From NCBI GenBank assembly GCA_964636575.1, contig CAZWSE010000009.1:1-49101 (forward strand): a stretch of 49,101 nt of DNA, read 5' to 3'. This stretch comes from CAZWSE01 sp964636575 (GTDB lineage Bacteria; Pseudomonadota; Alphaproteobacteria; Rhodobacterales; Rhodobacteraceae). A program made the translations under genes and the position numbers. The notes beneath the pieces were generated by a model. The model was not told where the DNA came from and did not search any database. It saw only the letters and a list, made by a program, of their open reading frames with translations. Shown piece by piece: positions 16,452 to 24,595 of the stretch. Position 1 is the stretch's first letter. Every line of letters starts with the position of its first letter.

Positions 16452-17260
16452 GGGGTTGCCTGTTGCAACGCGCCCCCGACACGGATCATCCGGATGTCTT
16501 TGGCTTTGCCGGTGCGGTCGTCGGTTTCAACGTAGACGCCTGACAGCGTGGCCTCACCCAGCGCGGGGGTGAACCGAGCCTTGGGCATGCCTGTGATGAA
16601 GCGGCGCAGGGGTTCGGTTTTCTCCATCCCGATGACCGAATTGTAGTCGCCGCACATGCCTGCATCTGACAGATAGCCCGTGCCTGCGGGCATCACCATC
16701 GCGTCTGCGGTTGGCACATGGGTATGGGTGCCCACCACGAGCGATGCCCGCCCGTCGCAATAGTGCCCCATCGCCATTTTCTCGGACGTGGCTTCGCAAT
16801 GCACATCAACGATGATCGCATCTGCCAACCCGCCCAGAGGGTGCGATTTCAAGATCGGCTCTAGCGCGGAAAAGGGATCATCGAAGGGGCGTTTCATAAA
16901 GACCTGCCCCAAGACCTGCACCACCAGCACCTTGCGTCCATTGGCGGCTGTGAACAGGCGATGCCCCTTGCCCGGCGCGGATTTGGAGAAATTGACGGGC
17001 CGGATCACCCGCGGCTCGGATTCGATGAAGGACAGCATGTCTTTTTGATCGAAGGCATGATCGCCAAGCGTGACGCAATCGGCCCCCGCGGCCAGAATGG
17101 CTTTGGCGTGATCGCCCGACAGGCCCATCCCTGAGGTCGCGTTTTCACCGTTGACCACGGCAAAATCAATCTTCCACTCCGCCTTGAGACGGGGAAGGTG
17201 TTCGGAAATGGCCGCACGGCCTGCGCGTCCCATGACGTCGCCGAGGAATAACAGTTTCAT
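16448..17260 (-). CDS. YmdB-family metallophosphoesterase
   Basis: A 270-residue calcineurin-like phosphoesterase of the TIGR00282/YmdB family. Metal ligands are visible: Asp8 in FLGDVMG, Glu39 and Asn40 in NGENATSG, His68 in GDHAFDQ and the terminal THTHVPTAD cluster. Bacillus YmdB hydrolyses 2',3'-cyclic AMP and affects biofilm and RNA turnover, and the family is widespread. Length agrees with the family (about 265). It overlaps the following EamA gene by 4 bases. Confidence in the family is high; the substrate in this organism is by analogy only. Confidence 0.92.
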   Translation of the reverse strand: MKLLFLGDVMGRAGRAAISEHLPRLKAEWKIDFAVVNGENATSGMGLSGDHAKAILAAGADCVTLGDHAFDQKDMLSFIESEPRVIRPVNFSKSAPGKGHRLFTAANGRKVLVVQVLGQVFMKRPFDDPFSALEPILKSHPLGGLADAIIVDVHCEATSEKMAMGHYCDGRASLVVGTHTHVPTADAMVMPAGTGYLSDAGMCGDYNSVIGMEKTEPLRRFITGMPKARFTPALGEATLSGVYVETDDRTGKAKDIRMIRVGGALQQATP

Positions 17261-17305
17261 GCCGTTTGGCTTAGCACCGAATTGGGTCGGGGCAAGGGAA
17301 AAGGG

Positions 17306-17734
17306 CTATGCGCCTGCAACGCGGTTGCCGCCTTCGTCGATCAGCAAGTCGCCTGCTTCCTTGGCGAAGGGTGCATCGGGCCAGTTTGGCAACAGATCAA
17401 GCACCTCACCCGACGGGCGACACAGCTTGGTCCCTTGCGGGGTCACAACGATGGGCCGGTTGACCAAAATCGGATCGGCGAGCATGGCCTGCATCAGCGC
17501 TTCATCGGTAATATCATCCGCTGTCAGCCCCATTTCTTCGGCCTTGGTCTTGGACACCCGCAGCGCGTCGCGCGGGGTGAGGTTTGCAGCTTTGAAGAGC
17601 GTTTCCAACTGTGGATTGGTCCAGCCCGCCTTGACGTATTCGATGACCTCTGGCGTGTATCCAGCGGCTTTGATGGCAGCGAGCACGTTCCGGGATGTTC
17701 CGCATTTGGGGTTATGATAGATCGTGATATCCAT
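17306..17734 (-). CDS. arsC: Glutaredoxin-dependent arsenate reductase ArsC
   Basis: A 142-residue thioredoxin-fold protein with NPKCGTSRN and catalytic Cys11, and LVNRPIVV further on, as in the E. coli plasmid R773-type ArsC family. It would reduce arsenate to arsenite using glutathione and glutaredoxin. There is no arsR, arsB or acr3 beside it, so it belongs to the solitary chromosomal ArsC group, and some members of this fold are Spx/YffB-like with unclear substrates. However, the length and C-terminal residues are more like true ArsC than YffB. It lies 12 bases after the 5-formyl-THF cyclo-ligase gene, so it probably shares its transcript. Confidence 0.87.
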   Translation of the reverse strand: MDITIYHNPKCGTSRNVLAAIKAAGYTPEVIEYVKAGWTNPQLETLFKAANLTPRDALRVSKTKAEEMGLTADDITDEALMQAMLADPILVNRPIVVTPQGTKLCRPSGEVLDLLPNWPDAPFAKEAGDLLIDEGGNRVAGA

Positions 17735-17746
17735 GACGAATTTACC

Positions 17747-18307
17747 TTAGTTAAGGGCAATAACACCCTGTTCAGTCACAATAAAATCAAGTGGCTGATC
17801 GGTGTCTTCCAACGGCAGATCGCTGGCTTCTTGGGCCGCAAAGGCAAAGCCAATGGCCATAACCGTCCACCGATCACGCAGCCCTTCGAGGGTGCGATCA
17901 TAAAACCCCCCGCCATAGCCAAGCCGCCCGCCATCGCGGTCAAAGGCGACAAGGGGCACGATAACAATCTCAGGCTCAAAGTAGTCGGGCTTGGCGGGGA
18001 TTTGCGCGCCAAAGGGTCCGTCTGTCATCTCGGTGTCAGGCTCCCACTTTGAAAAGAGCAAGGGCTGCCCTTCGCCGGTGATCACAGGTACCCCGACAGG
18101 CCCGTAAGCTGCGGCCTCAGCCATTGCAGGCAGCGGGTCAATTTCGGTCCTTATTGGCATGTAGCCCGCCAAGGGAACGCCACGGTAACCGGCAAGAATA
18201 CTGCTGAGATGGGCAGCCTGATCGGCGCGGGCGGCGTCATATGCGGCCTTGCGACGGGCAAACCCTTCCTTGCGGGCAAGCGCTTTGGCGGCAATCAGAT
18301 CGGTCAT
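17747..18307 (-). CDS. 5-formyltetrahydrofolate cyclo-ligase
   Basis: A 186-residue enzyme that converts 5-formyl-THF to 5,10-methenyl-THF with ATP, recycling an inhibitory folate. The C-terminal signature GYGGGFYDRTL at about 135-145 and the middle VPLVAFDRDG are diagnostic. The N-terminal KALARKEGFARRKAAYDA helix is usual. In many proteobacteria this gene follows 6S RNA and zapA, but here it follows mgtE, overlapping it by 4 bases, so the usual 6S RNA position is not present in the window. It is followed closely by arsC. Confidence 0.93.
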   Translation of the reverse strand: MTDLIAAKALARKEGFARRKAAYDAARADQAAHLSSILAGYRGVPLAGYMPIRTEIDPLPAMAEAAAYGPVGVPVITGEGQPLLFSKWEPDTEMTDGPFGAQIPAKPDYFEPEIVIVPLVAFDRDGGRLGYGGGFYDRTLEGLRDRWTVMAIGFAFAAQEASDLPLEDTDQPLDFIVTEQGVIALN

Positions 18308-19689
18308 AGCAGCACCAATGCGGCCAAGCCGAGGAAGGCGAAGAAGCCGACAATGTCGGTCACCGTCGTCACGAAAGCCCCCGACGCCAGTGCCGGATCA
18401 ATGCCGATGCGTTCGAGCACCACCGGAATAACAGTGCCCGCAAAACCAGCGACCACCATGTTCACCACCATCGCTGCGGCAATCACGTAGCCCAGCGCAG
18501 GTGAGCCAAACCAGATGACGCCCACAACGCCCATCACAACCGCAAAGATCAAGCCGTTGATCAGACCCACAAGCACCTCACGCCGGATGACCCGCCAGAC
18601 GTTCGATCCGGTCAAATCCTTGGTGGCAATGGCACGCACGGCGACGGTCAGGCTTTGGGTGCCCGCATTGCCGCCCATAGAAGCCACGATAGGCATCAAA
18701 ACCGCCAAGGCCACGATCTGGGAAATCGCCATTTCAAATTGCGCAATCACCAGCGAGGCTGCGATGGATGTGGCCAGGTTCACAGCCAGCCACGGCAGGC
18801 GCTGCTTGGTGGTTTCCGCGACGCGGTCCGACAATGACCCCTCGCCCACACCCGCCAAACGCAGAATGTCTTCTTCGTGTTCTTCGTCCAGCACCGCCAT
18901 CGCATCATCAATGGTGATCACCCCGATCAAACGGTCATCTTCGTCGACCACGGGGGCTGAAATCAGGTGGTATTGGTTGAACGCATAGGCCACATCGCTT
19001 TCAGGCTGGTTGACGGAGATGACCTCAAACACGTCCTCCAGAATATCGGCCAGCTTGACCGATCGCTTGGACCCCATGATCTTGCCAAGGGTCACATTGC
19101 CGACAGGATGCAGGCGCGGGTCGACCAGCACCATGTGATAGAATTGATCGGGCAGGTCATCGGATTTACGCAAGAAATCAATGGCCTGCCCCACCGTCCA
19201 ATGATCGGGCGCCATGACGACTTCGCGCTGCATCAACCGACCGGCAGAGTATTCAGGGTAGGACAGCGCCTGCTGCACCGCGACGCGATCCACGTCTTCC
19301 AGCGCGCCCAGAATGGTCTGCTGTTGATCGTCTTCAAGGTCTTCGATCAGATCAACAACATCGTCACTGTCGAGATCACGCACCGCTTCGGCCAGAACCT
19401 GCGGTTTGAGAACGGCGATGACCTCTTCGCGGATGGAATCGTCCAACTCTGACAGGATTTCACCGTCAAATTCACGGTCATAGAGCCGGATCAACCGCGA
19501 CCGGTCAAAGGCGTTGATCTGTTCCAGAAGGTCGGCGATGTCGGCAGGGTGTAGCGGGTCAAACAGGGATATCAGCTGCGCCTGATCTTCGATGTCGACC
19601 GCGTATAAAATCGCGGCCACATCCTTCTTGCCGAGCGTATAGCCTGCGCCTTCGCGCTCTGGCTCCAAGACTTCTGCTGTGTCCGACAT
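18304..19689 (-). CDS. mgtE: Magnesium transporter MgtE
   Basis: A 461-residue magnesium channel. It has a soluble MgtE-N domain (about 45-145, with LHPADIADLLEQ), a CBS pair (about 150-270, with GVITIDDAM) that senses cytoplasmic magnesium, and a C-terminal membrane domain of five helices. The pore signature is visible in ALAVLMPIVASMGGNAGTQ (about 330-350) and AVMGVVGVIWFGSP follows. Length is normal. No magnesium riboswitch is apparent in the 117-base gap upstream. The 5-formyl-THF cyclo-ligase gene overlaps its end, so both probably lie in one transcript. Confidence 0.94.
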   Translation of the reverse strand: MSDTAEVLEPEREGAGYTLGKKDVAAILYAVDIEDQAQLISLFDPLHPADIADLLEQINAFDRSRLIRLYDREFDGEILSELDDSIREEVIAVLKPQVLAEAVRDLDSDDVVDLIEDLEDDQQQTILGALEDVDRVAVQQALSYPEYSAGRLMQREVVMAPDHWTVGQAIDFLRKSDDLPDQFYHMVLVDPRLHPVGNVTLGKIMGSKRSVKLADILEDVFEVISVNQPESDVAYAFNQYHLISAPVVDEDDRLIGVITIDDAMAVLDEEHEEDILRLAGVGEGSLSDRVAETTKQRLPWLAVNLATSIAASLVIAQFEMAISQIVALAVLMPIVASMGGNAGTQSLTVAVRAIATKDLTGSNVWRVIRREVLVGLINGLIFAVVMGVVGVIWFGSPALGYVIAAAMVVNMVVAGFAGTVIPVVLERIGIDPALASGAFVTTVTDIVGFFAFLGLAALVLL

Positions 19690-19806
19690 ATTCTGCGCCC
19701 GTGATTGGTTGCGCGCACATTAGGGGAAGCGCAGGCACAGGGGCAACCACCCAAGGGCACGCAAAACGGAATTTACCGGCGGGCGTGTTCAGGATATGGG
19801 CAGATC

Positions 19807-21108
19807 ATGCAAACCGATACGCTTCTTCTGGGTCAAACCCTATCGTTCCACGGTGATCCCTTTGACGGCCCGGCTGAGGACGCCACAGATGTGAACAGCC
19901 ACGGGGCCGTTTTGATCAGGGGCGGGTTGATCCATGCGGTTGGCGATGCTGCCATGCTTAAAGCGGACCATCCAACGGCCAAGGTGATCGACTACGGATC
20001 ACATCTGATCATGGCAGGCTTTGTAGATGCCCATGCGCACTATCCGCAGACCGCGATCATCGCCAGTTGGGGGAAGCGGCTGATTGACTGGCTGAACAGC
20101 TACACTTTCCCCGAAGAAGCGCGGTTCGGTGATCCCGCCTATGCCGCCGAGATTGCCACCCGCTACCTTGATCTGACCACCGCCAACGGGACAACGACGG
20201 TGTGCAGCTACTGCACGATCCACCCGACAAGCGTGGACGCGCTGTTTGAGGCGGCGCAATCCCGCAGGCAAAGGGTCGTGGCAGGCAAGACCTGCATGGA
20301 CCGCAATGCACCGGACGATCTGCGAGACAGCGCACAAACTGCCTATGACGACAGCAAAGCCTTGCTGGCGAAATGGCACGGGGTAGACCGGTTGAGCTAC
20401 GCGATCACACCGCGGTTTTCCCCCACATCGACCCCCGATCAACTGAACGCCTTGGGGGCACTTTGGGCGGAACACCCCGAGGTCCTCATGCAAACGCATC
20501 TGTCCGAACAGGTGGACGAGGTCGACTGGGCCAAATCCCTGTTCCCCGACGCACGGGATTATCTGGACACCTATGAGACCCACGGGCTTTTGGGGGCACG
20601 CGGGCTTTACGGGCATGCGATCCATCTGGAACAGCGTGAAAAGGATCGGCTAAAAGACGTAAGCGCGGCACTGGTGCATTGCCCGACATCAAATACCTTC
20701 ATCGGGTCGGGGCTGTTCGATCTGGCGGGGCTGAAAGCCATGGGACACCGGATCGGGCTGGCCACAGACACAGGCGGCGGATCGTCGTTTTCAATGCTGC
20801 GGACAATGGCCAGCGCCTATGAAATCAGCCAGCTGAACGGAACACCCATCCACGCGGCGCAACTGCTGTGGCTGGCAACATGTGGCTCGGCAGACAGCCT
20901 GCATCTGAGCGACAAAATAGGAAACCTTTCCAAAGGGATGGACGCCGATATTGCAGTGATTGATCTGGGCTCCACGCCCGCAATCACACAGCGCAGCAAT
21001 CGGGCAAAAGACATCTGGGAAGCGATCTTCCCAACGATTATGATGGGCGATGACAGAGCGATCCACGATGTCTGGATCGGGGGCACACAGGCCAAGTCAA
21101 AGAGCTAA
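19807..21108 (+). CDS. guaD: Guanine deaminase
   Basis: A 433-residue amidohydrolase that deaminates guanine to xanthine, the entry to purine breakdown and nitrogen recovery. Metal ligands are seen in VDAHAHYPQ (His76, His78), QTHLSEQ, YGHAIHL and ATDTGGGSS. CTIHPTSVDALFEAA and the Cys-containing TTVCSYCTIH are characteristic of GuaD rather than cytosine or atrazine relatives. The ATG at 19807 is preferred to a frame running 34 codons further upstream, which would overlap the mgtE promoter region. A bipartite motif and a hairpin follow the stop. 8-oxoguanine deaminase is encoded close by on the other strand. Confidence 0.93.
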   Translation: MQTDTLLLGQTLSFHGDPFDGPAEDATDVNSHGAVLIRGGLIHAVGDAAMLKADHPTAKVIDYGSHLIMAGFVDAHAHYPQTAIIASWGKRLIDWLNSYTFPEEARFGDPAYAAEIATRYLDLTTANGTTTVCSYCTIHPTSVDALFEAAQSRRQRVVAGKTCMDRNAPDDLRDSAQTAYDDSKALLAKWHGVDRLSYAITPRFSPTSTPDQLNALGALWAEHPEVLMQTHLSEQVDEVDWAKSLFPDARDYLDTYETHGLLGARGLYGHAIHLEQREKDRLKDVSAALVHCPTSNTFIGSGLFDLAGLKAMGHRIGLATDTGGGSSFSMLRTMASAYEISQLNGTPIHAAQLLWLATCGSADSLHLSDKIGNLSKGMDADIAVIDLGSTPAITQRSNRAKDIWEAIFPTIMMGDDRAIHDVWIGGTQAKSKS

Positions 21109-21117
21109 GCCCCTGAC

Positions 21118-21139
21118 CTTTACCCTTTTACAAATACTC
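21118..21139 (+). repeat. Bipartite post-stop motif, copy 4 (after guaD)
   Basis: CTTTACCCTTT, then TAC, then AAATACTC, nine bases after the guaD stop and in its orientation. A separate GC-rich hairpin follows about 30 bases later, so here the motif precedes the terminator. Confidence 0.88.
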
Positions 21140-21167
21140 ACATCAGGCTTTGGCGGCAGGCAAAGCC

Positions 21168-21205
21168 AGCGCCGCACCCGGCCTTTTACAGGCGGGTGCG
21201 CCGCT
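21168..21205. terminator. Bidirectional terminator between guaD and the CAP-protein gene
   Basis: Arms of 13 bases (21168-21180 and 21193-21205) pair with one mismatch around a loop containing CCTTTTACAGG. The hairpin sits between two convergent genes, 59 bases after guaD and 7 bases before the end of the CAP gene. No long U-tract is present. Confidence 0.55.
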
Positions 21206-21212
21206 TAACACT

Positions 21213-21680
21213 TTAGCAGCCGTCGCGGCCCAGAACCATAACCCAGATACCATCGTCGGTCTGGGCAATGCCGATATCGCGGGCTTTGCCCGACAACATA
21301 TTGGCACGGTGACCGCTTGAATTCATCCAGGCCTGCATGACGTTTTGCATGGATTTCTGACCCCAACCGATGTTCTCGGCGGCAAAGCAATAGCGGTAGC
21401 CGGATTTGGCAACGCGGTGCTGAAGCTGGGTGCCATTGCTACCGGTATGACTGCGCACGCCATTGCGTTGCATATCACGGGCATGAACTTTGGCGGCTTT
21501 TTCCAAACGCTTGTTATAAGCGACCGGCGGCTTCCCGAACTGGGCGCGCACCGAATTGAGCATGGAAAGAGCAGATTGATTGGCCTGCACGGGGGTTCCC
21601 GTGACAGACAGTGTGAGTACGAGACCCAAAGCGGCAGCAGTAGCGCGCCCCAGACCCGCAAGAGACGGCAGCTGCCTCAT
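21213..21680 (-). CDS. Secreted CAP (SCP-like) domain protein
   Basis: A 155-residue protein with a signal peptide of about 33 residues ending in PVQA, then one CAP domain to the end. Family landmarks are LNSVRAQFGKPPVAYN, KVHARDMQRNG, HTGSNG, AENIGWG and SGHRANML, including the two His and two Glu that form the CAP cavity. It is exported and probably acts in the periplasm or outside. Bacterial CAP proteins have no agreed biochemical role; sterol/lipid binding and proteolysis have been proposed for relatives. Two Cys near the C-terminus and mid-domain may pair. It lies 9 bases after the 8-oxoguanine deaminase end on the other side; GAGGAAA precedes the ATG. Confidence 0.85.
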   Translation of the reverse strand: MRQLPSLAGLGRATAAALGLVLTLSVTGTPVQANQSALSMLNSVRAQFGKPPVAYNKRLEKAAKVHARDMQRNGVRSHTGSNGTQLQHRVAKSGYRYCFAAENIGWGQKSMQNVMQAWMNSSGHRANMLSGKARDIGIAQTDDGIWVMVLGRDGC

Positions 21681-21689
21681 AGCGTTTCC

Positions 21690-23024
21690 TCATGTTCGAA
21701 CCTCGCTCGCAAGCCGGTTCTGGTGATCTATCAGCGCAGGCAGATCAATCGTGGTGACCGATCCATTGCGCACGACGGGACGCCCATGAACAAACAAATG
21801 TTTAACGGTATTTGGTCCAGCCAACAGCAGCGCGGCCTTATCCCAACTTCCCGATGACTGAACACCGGAGACATCCCAGATGGCAATATCCCCGCAAGTT
21901 CCGGCAGAAATACGGCCACAATCGGGCCGGTTCAGGGTTTCTGCCCCGCCGCGCGTCGCAATTTCCAGCGCTTCTCGCGGCGACATGGCATCCGCACCGC
22001 CTGCAACGCGCTGCAAAAGCATCGTTTGGCGGGCCTCGGCCATCAGGTTCCCTTGGTCATTGCTTGCCGATCCATCCACCCCAAGCCCCACAGTCACGCC
22101 CGCATCCCGCATCGCCCGCACAGGCGCAATGCCAGAGCCAAGCCGACAGTTGGAACAGGGGCAATGGGCCACCGAGGTTTTGGTTTCAGCAAACAATTTG
22201 ATCTCTTGTCCGTCCAGTTTGACACAATGAGCGTGCCATACATCTTGGCCAACCCAGCCCAGATCCTCAACATATTGACCCGGCCGACAGCCGAAAGTCG
22301 CCAATGAGTAGGCGATATCTTGATCATTCTCGGCCAAATGGGTGTGCAGCATCACCTTTTTGTCCCGCGCCAGCAGCGCCGCATCGCGCATCAGGTCACG
22401 GCTGACCGAAAACGGCGAGCAGGGTGCCACGCCGACGCGGCACATGGACCCCGGTTTAGGGTCATGAAAGCGATCAATCAGCCTTATGCAATCGTTCAGG
22501 ATGTCTTCCTCACGCTCGACCAGACTGTCGGGCGGCAGCCCCCCATCACTTTCGCCTATGCTCATGGCCCCACGGGTCGGATGGAACCGCATCCCGATCT
22601 CTGCTGCGGCTTCAATAGTGTCATCCAGCCGCGATCCGTTGGGAAAGAGGTAGAGATGATCAGAGGTCAGCGTGCACCCGCTCAGCGCCAGTTCCGCAAG
22701 CCCGATCTGCGCCGACACCCGCATGTGATCCGGCCCGAACCGCGCCCAAATCGGATAAAGCGTCTGCAACCACCCGAACAATAGCGCGTTCTGCCCCCCC
22801 GGCACCGCCCGCGTCAGGGTCTGGTACAGATGATGGTGCGTATTGACCAAACCGGGCGTCACAATGCAGCCGCGTGCGTCGACAACTTCGCCCGTTGTGG
22901 AAAGCCCTGTGCCGACCTCAACAATCCAACCATCGCGGATCAGCACATCGGCCCCTGCCAGTTCGCGGCGGTCGTCATCCATGGTGATGACGCAATCGGC
23001 CTGCCTGATCAGCGTTTCAGTCAT
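21690..23024 (-). CDS. 8-oxoguanine deaminase (amidohydrolase)
   Basis: A 444-residue amidohydrolase. It has the HxH metal motif in NTHHHLYQT (His63, His65), HTHLAEN, HAHCVKL and GLGVDGSASND. This set, with LFGWLQTLYPIWARF and CPCSNCRLGSGIAP, is that of the Pa0142 group shown to deaminate 8-oxoguanine to uric acid; AtzB/TrzN-type chlorohydrolases are the nearest alternative and are often the database name. The reaction would clear oxidised guanine and yield urate. AGAGGA precedes the start, 9 bases after hisN, so it is the second gene of a hisN operon. Guanine deaminase lies just beyond, suggesting a purine-salvage locality. Confidence 0.85.
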   Translation of the reverse strand: MTETLIRQADCVITMDDDRRELAGADVLIRDGWIVEVGTGLSTTGEVVDARGCIVTPGLVNTHHHLYQTLTRAVPGGQNALLFGWLQTLYPIWARFGPDHMRVSAQIGLAELALSGCTLTSDHLYLFPNGSRLDDTIEAAAEIGMRFHPTRGAMSIGESDGGLPPDSLVEREEDILNDCIRLIDRFHDPKPGSMCRVGVAPCSPFSVSRDLMRDAALLARDKKVMLHTHLAENDQDIAYSLATFGCRPGQYVEDLGWVGQDVWHAHCVKLDGQEIKLFAETKTSVAHCPCSNCRLGSGIAPVRAMRDAGVTVGLGVDGSASNDQGNLMAEARQTMLLQRVAGGADAMSPREALEIATRGGAETLNRPDCGRISAGTCGDIAIWDVSGVQSSGSWDKAALLLAGPNTVKHLFVHGRPVVRNGSVTTIDLPALIDHQNRLASEVRT

Positions 23025-23033
23025 AAGGTCCTC

Positions 23034-23834
23034 TTACTCTGTTGGGACGTCTCGCAAAATCGCCAGTGCTTCGGCGTGGATCTCAGCACAGCCTGCTGCC
23101 AGAACACGGCCCCCGTTGTGCACTGGGTTGCCCTGCCAGTCGGTTACAATCCCGCCTGCGGCTTCGATCACCGCAATGGGCGCGCAGATGTCATAGGCGT
23201 TCAATCCGGCCTCGACGACCAGATCAGCCTGCCCCAGCGCCACCAGCCCGTAGGCGTAGCAATCCATGCCGTAACGGGTCAGACGCACGCGGGTCTCTAC
23301 GGCCTGAAAACCTGCGCGTTCAACGGGCGAGCCGACCTCTGGGAAGGTGGTAAAAAGCGTGGCCTTATCCAACGTGGCGGACCGACAGCGCAAATCCTGG
23401 CGCCCCTGCGGCCCTTCGACATGGGCCTGCCCAGCGCCGCCCACGAACCGCTCCCCTATGTAGGGTTGATCGATCACCCCGAGCTTCGGGCCATTTTCAT
23501 CGTTCAGCGCAATCAAAACGCCCCATGTGGGCGTGCCGGACATAAAGCCACGGGTGCCATCAATAGGATCAAGCACCCATGTCAGCCCGCTTGTGCCAGA
23601 GGTTGCGCCAAATTCTTCGCCCAAGATCGCATCTTGGGGGCGCAGCTTTTGCAACAGATCGCGCATGGCTGTTTCGGCCGCTCGATCTGCCAGCGTCACG
23701 GGGTCAAACCCGTCTGCGTCTTTGTTTTCGGTCAAAAGGTCGGGGCTGCGAAAATAGGGCAAAATCGCTGCACGGGCGGCATCCGCGAGTTGGTGCGCGA
23801 CGGTCAGCAGATCGGTGTTCTCAAGTGTCCCCAT
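23034..23834 (-). CDS. hisN: Histidinol-phosphatase of the inositol monophosphatase family
   Basis: A 266-residue phosphatase with the FIG/IMPase metal-binding motifs: GEEFG (Glu73, Glu74), DPIDGTRGF (Asp89 and Asp92) and, near the C-terminus, AYDICAPIAVIEAAGG. The RGF after the DG motif and the length favour the HisN subgroup, which removes phosphate from histidinol phosphate in histidine synthesis, over true inositol monophosphatase or CysQ. I take the ATG at 23834 (MGTLENTDLL) rather than 23870. It is the first gene of a two-gene operon with 8-oxoguanine deaminase. The biochemical assignment within the family is probable, not certain. Confidence 0.82.
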   Translation of the reverse strand: MGTLENTDLLTVAHQLADAARAAILPYFRSPDLLTENKDADGFDPVTLADRAAETAMRDLLQKLRPQDAILGEEFGATSGTSGLTWVLDPIDGTRGFMSGTPTWGVLIALNDENGPKLGVIDQPYIGERFVGGAGQAHVEGPQGRQDLRCRSATLDKATLFTTFPEVGSPVERAGFQAVETRVRLTRYGMDCYAYGLVALGQADLVVEAGLNAYDICAPIAVIEAAGGIVTDWQGNPVHNGGRVLAAGCAEIHAEALAILRDVPTE

Positions 23835-23895
23835 AACAAACGGGGTGCCATTCCTGACACCCCTTTGCAAGTCTTCTCAAAGGCCTAATGAAAAA

Positions 23896-24267
23896 TCAGG
23901 CCACGTCGCTTAAAACGCGCGCCAGCTCAAACAAGCGGCGACGTTGGTTTTCTGGAATGGCGTAGTAGGAGCGCACCAGATCAAGGGCTTCTTTGTCACC
24001 CATCAGATCCGCCGGAATACCGTCTTCAACAAGCTCTTCTTTTGCGTCAACATCGATACCTTCGAAGAAAAAGCTGACTTCGACTTCAAGCGCATCGGCG
24101 ATATCCCATAACCGCGATGCACTTACCCGGTTTGCGCCGGTTTCGTATTTCTGGATCTGTTGGAATTTGATCCCAACCTGCTCAGCAAGCTGCTGTTGGG
24201 TCATCCCCGCAAGCCACCGTCTTTGTCTAATTCGCTTGCCGACATGCACGTCAACTGGATGGGCCAT
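23896..24267 (-). CDS. XRE-family helix-turn-helix regulator
   Basis: A 123-residue DNA-binding protein. The Cro/CI-type helix-turn-helix occupies residues 10-65 (GKRIRQRRWLAGMTQQQLAEQ, then KFQQIQKYETGANRVSASRLWDIA), and an acidic linker leads to a C-terminal helix with LVRSYYAIPENQRRRLFELAR. The start at 24267 is set by GAGGAG five bases upstream and gives MAHPVDVHVGKRIR, the N-terminus usual in Rhodobacterales relatives; longer frames to 24357 are rejected. Such short XRE proteins of this order are found throughout Rhodobacterales; targets are unknown. A complex repeat region lies upstream and may be its own operator. Confidence 0.85.
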   Translation of the reverse strand: MAHPVDVHVGKRIRQRRWLAGMTQQQLAEQVGIKFQQIQKYETGANRVSASRLWDIADALEVEVSFFFEGIDVDAKEELVEDGIPADLMGDKEALDLVRSYYAIPENQRRRLFELARVLSDVA

Positions 24268-24595
24268 CTCTATCTCCTCGGTCCGCTGTTGCTTTGCCAT
24301 ATCGCCGGAATCACACCCTGATTGCAACGACAGCGCCTGTAACTCGTACACCCACAAGTTGGCGTGGGACCATACTAGGCATCAATTGACGTGCATCGCA
24401 AGCGTTTCATTCGCATTTAAGGCGAGTATAGCAATAAAATTTCTCATGATTAACACTTTTTAACTCTTTTTCATGAGATTCACTGTGACTTTCGGTGTTC
24501 TTGAAGCATTTGGTGCCCTTCGCTACAAGCCACATTCAACCGTTCCGCCCCCGTAATCACCATCTTGCCCCTTATTTCACCGGAGCTTTTCGCAT
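24268..24595. promoter_or_regulatory. 328-base divergent regulatory region (XRE regulator / quinone oxidoreductase)
   Basis: No gene is seen here. The region is AT-richer than the genes around it, especially at 24411-24480. It contains a dyad with two tandem 10-base repeats (24442-24478). A weak sigma-70-like pair, TTGAAG at 24501-24506 and CTACAA at 24523-24528 with a 16-base spacer, points toward the oxidoreductase gene. The ribosome site for that gene (CGGAG) lies at the right end. Confidence 0.5.
24442..24478. promoter_or_regulatory. Dyad TCTCATGA/TCATGAGA enclosing two tandem 10-base repeats
   Basis: TCTCATGA (24442-24449) and TCATGAGA (24471-24478) are perfect inverted repeats. Between them are exactly two 10-base units, TAACACTTTT and TAACTCTTTT, in tandem (24451-24470). 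One helical turn per unit would place identical bases on the same DNA face. It is a likely regulator-binding array, possibly for the adjacent XRE protein; that link is inference. Confidence 0.5.
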
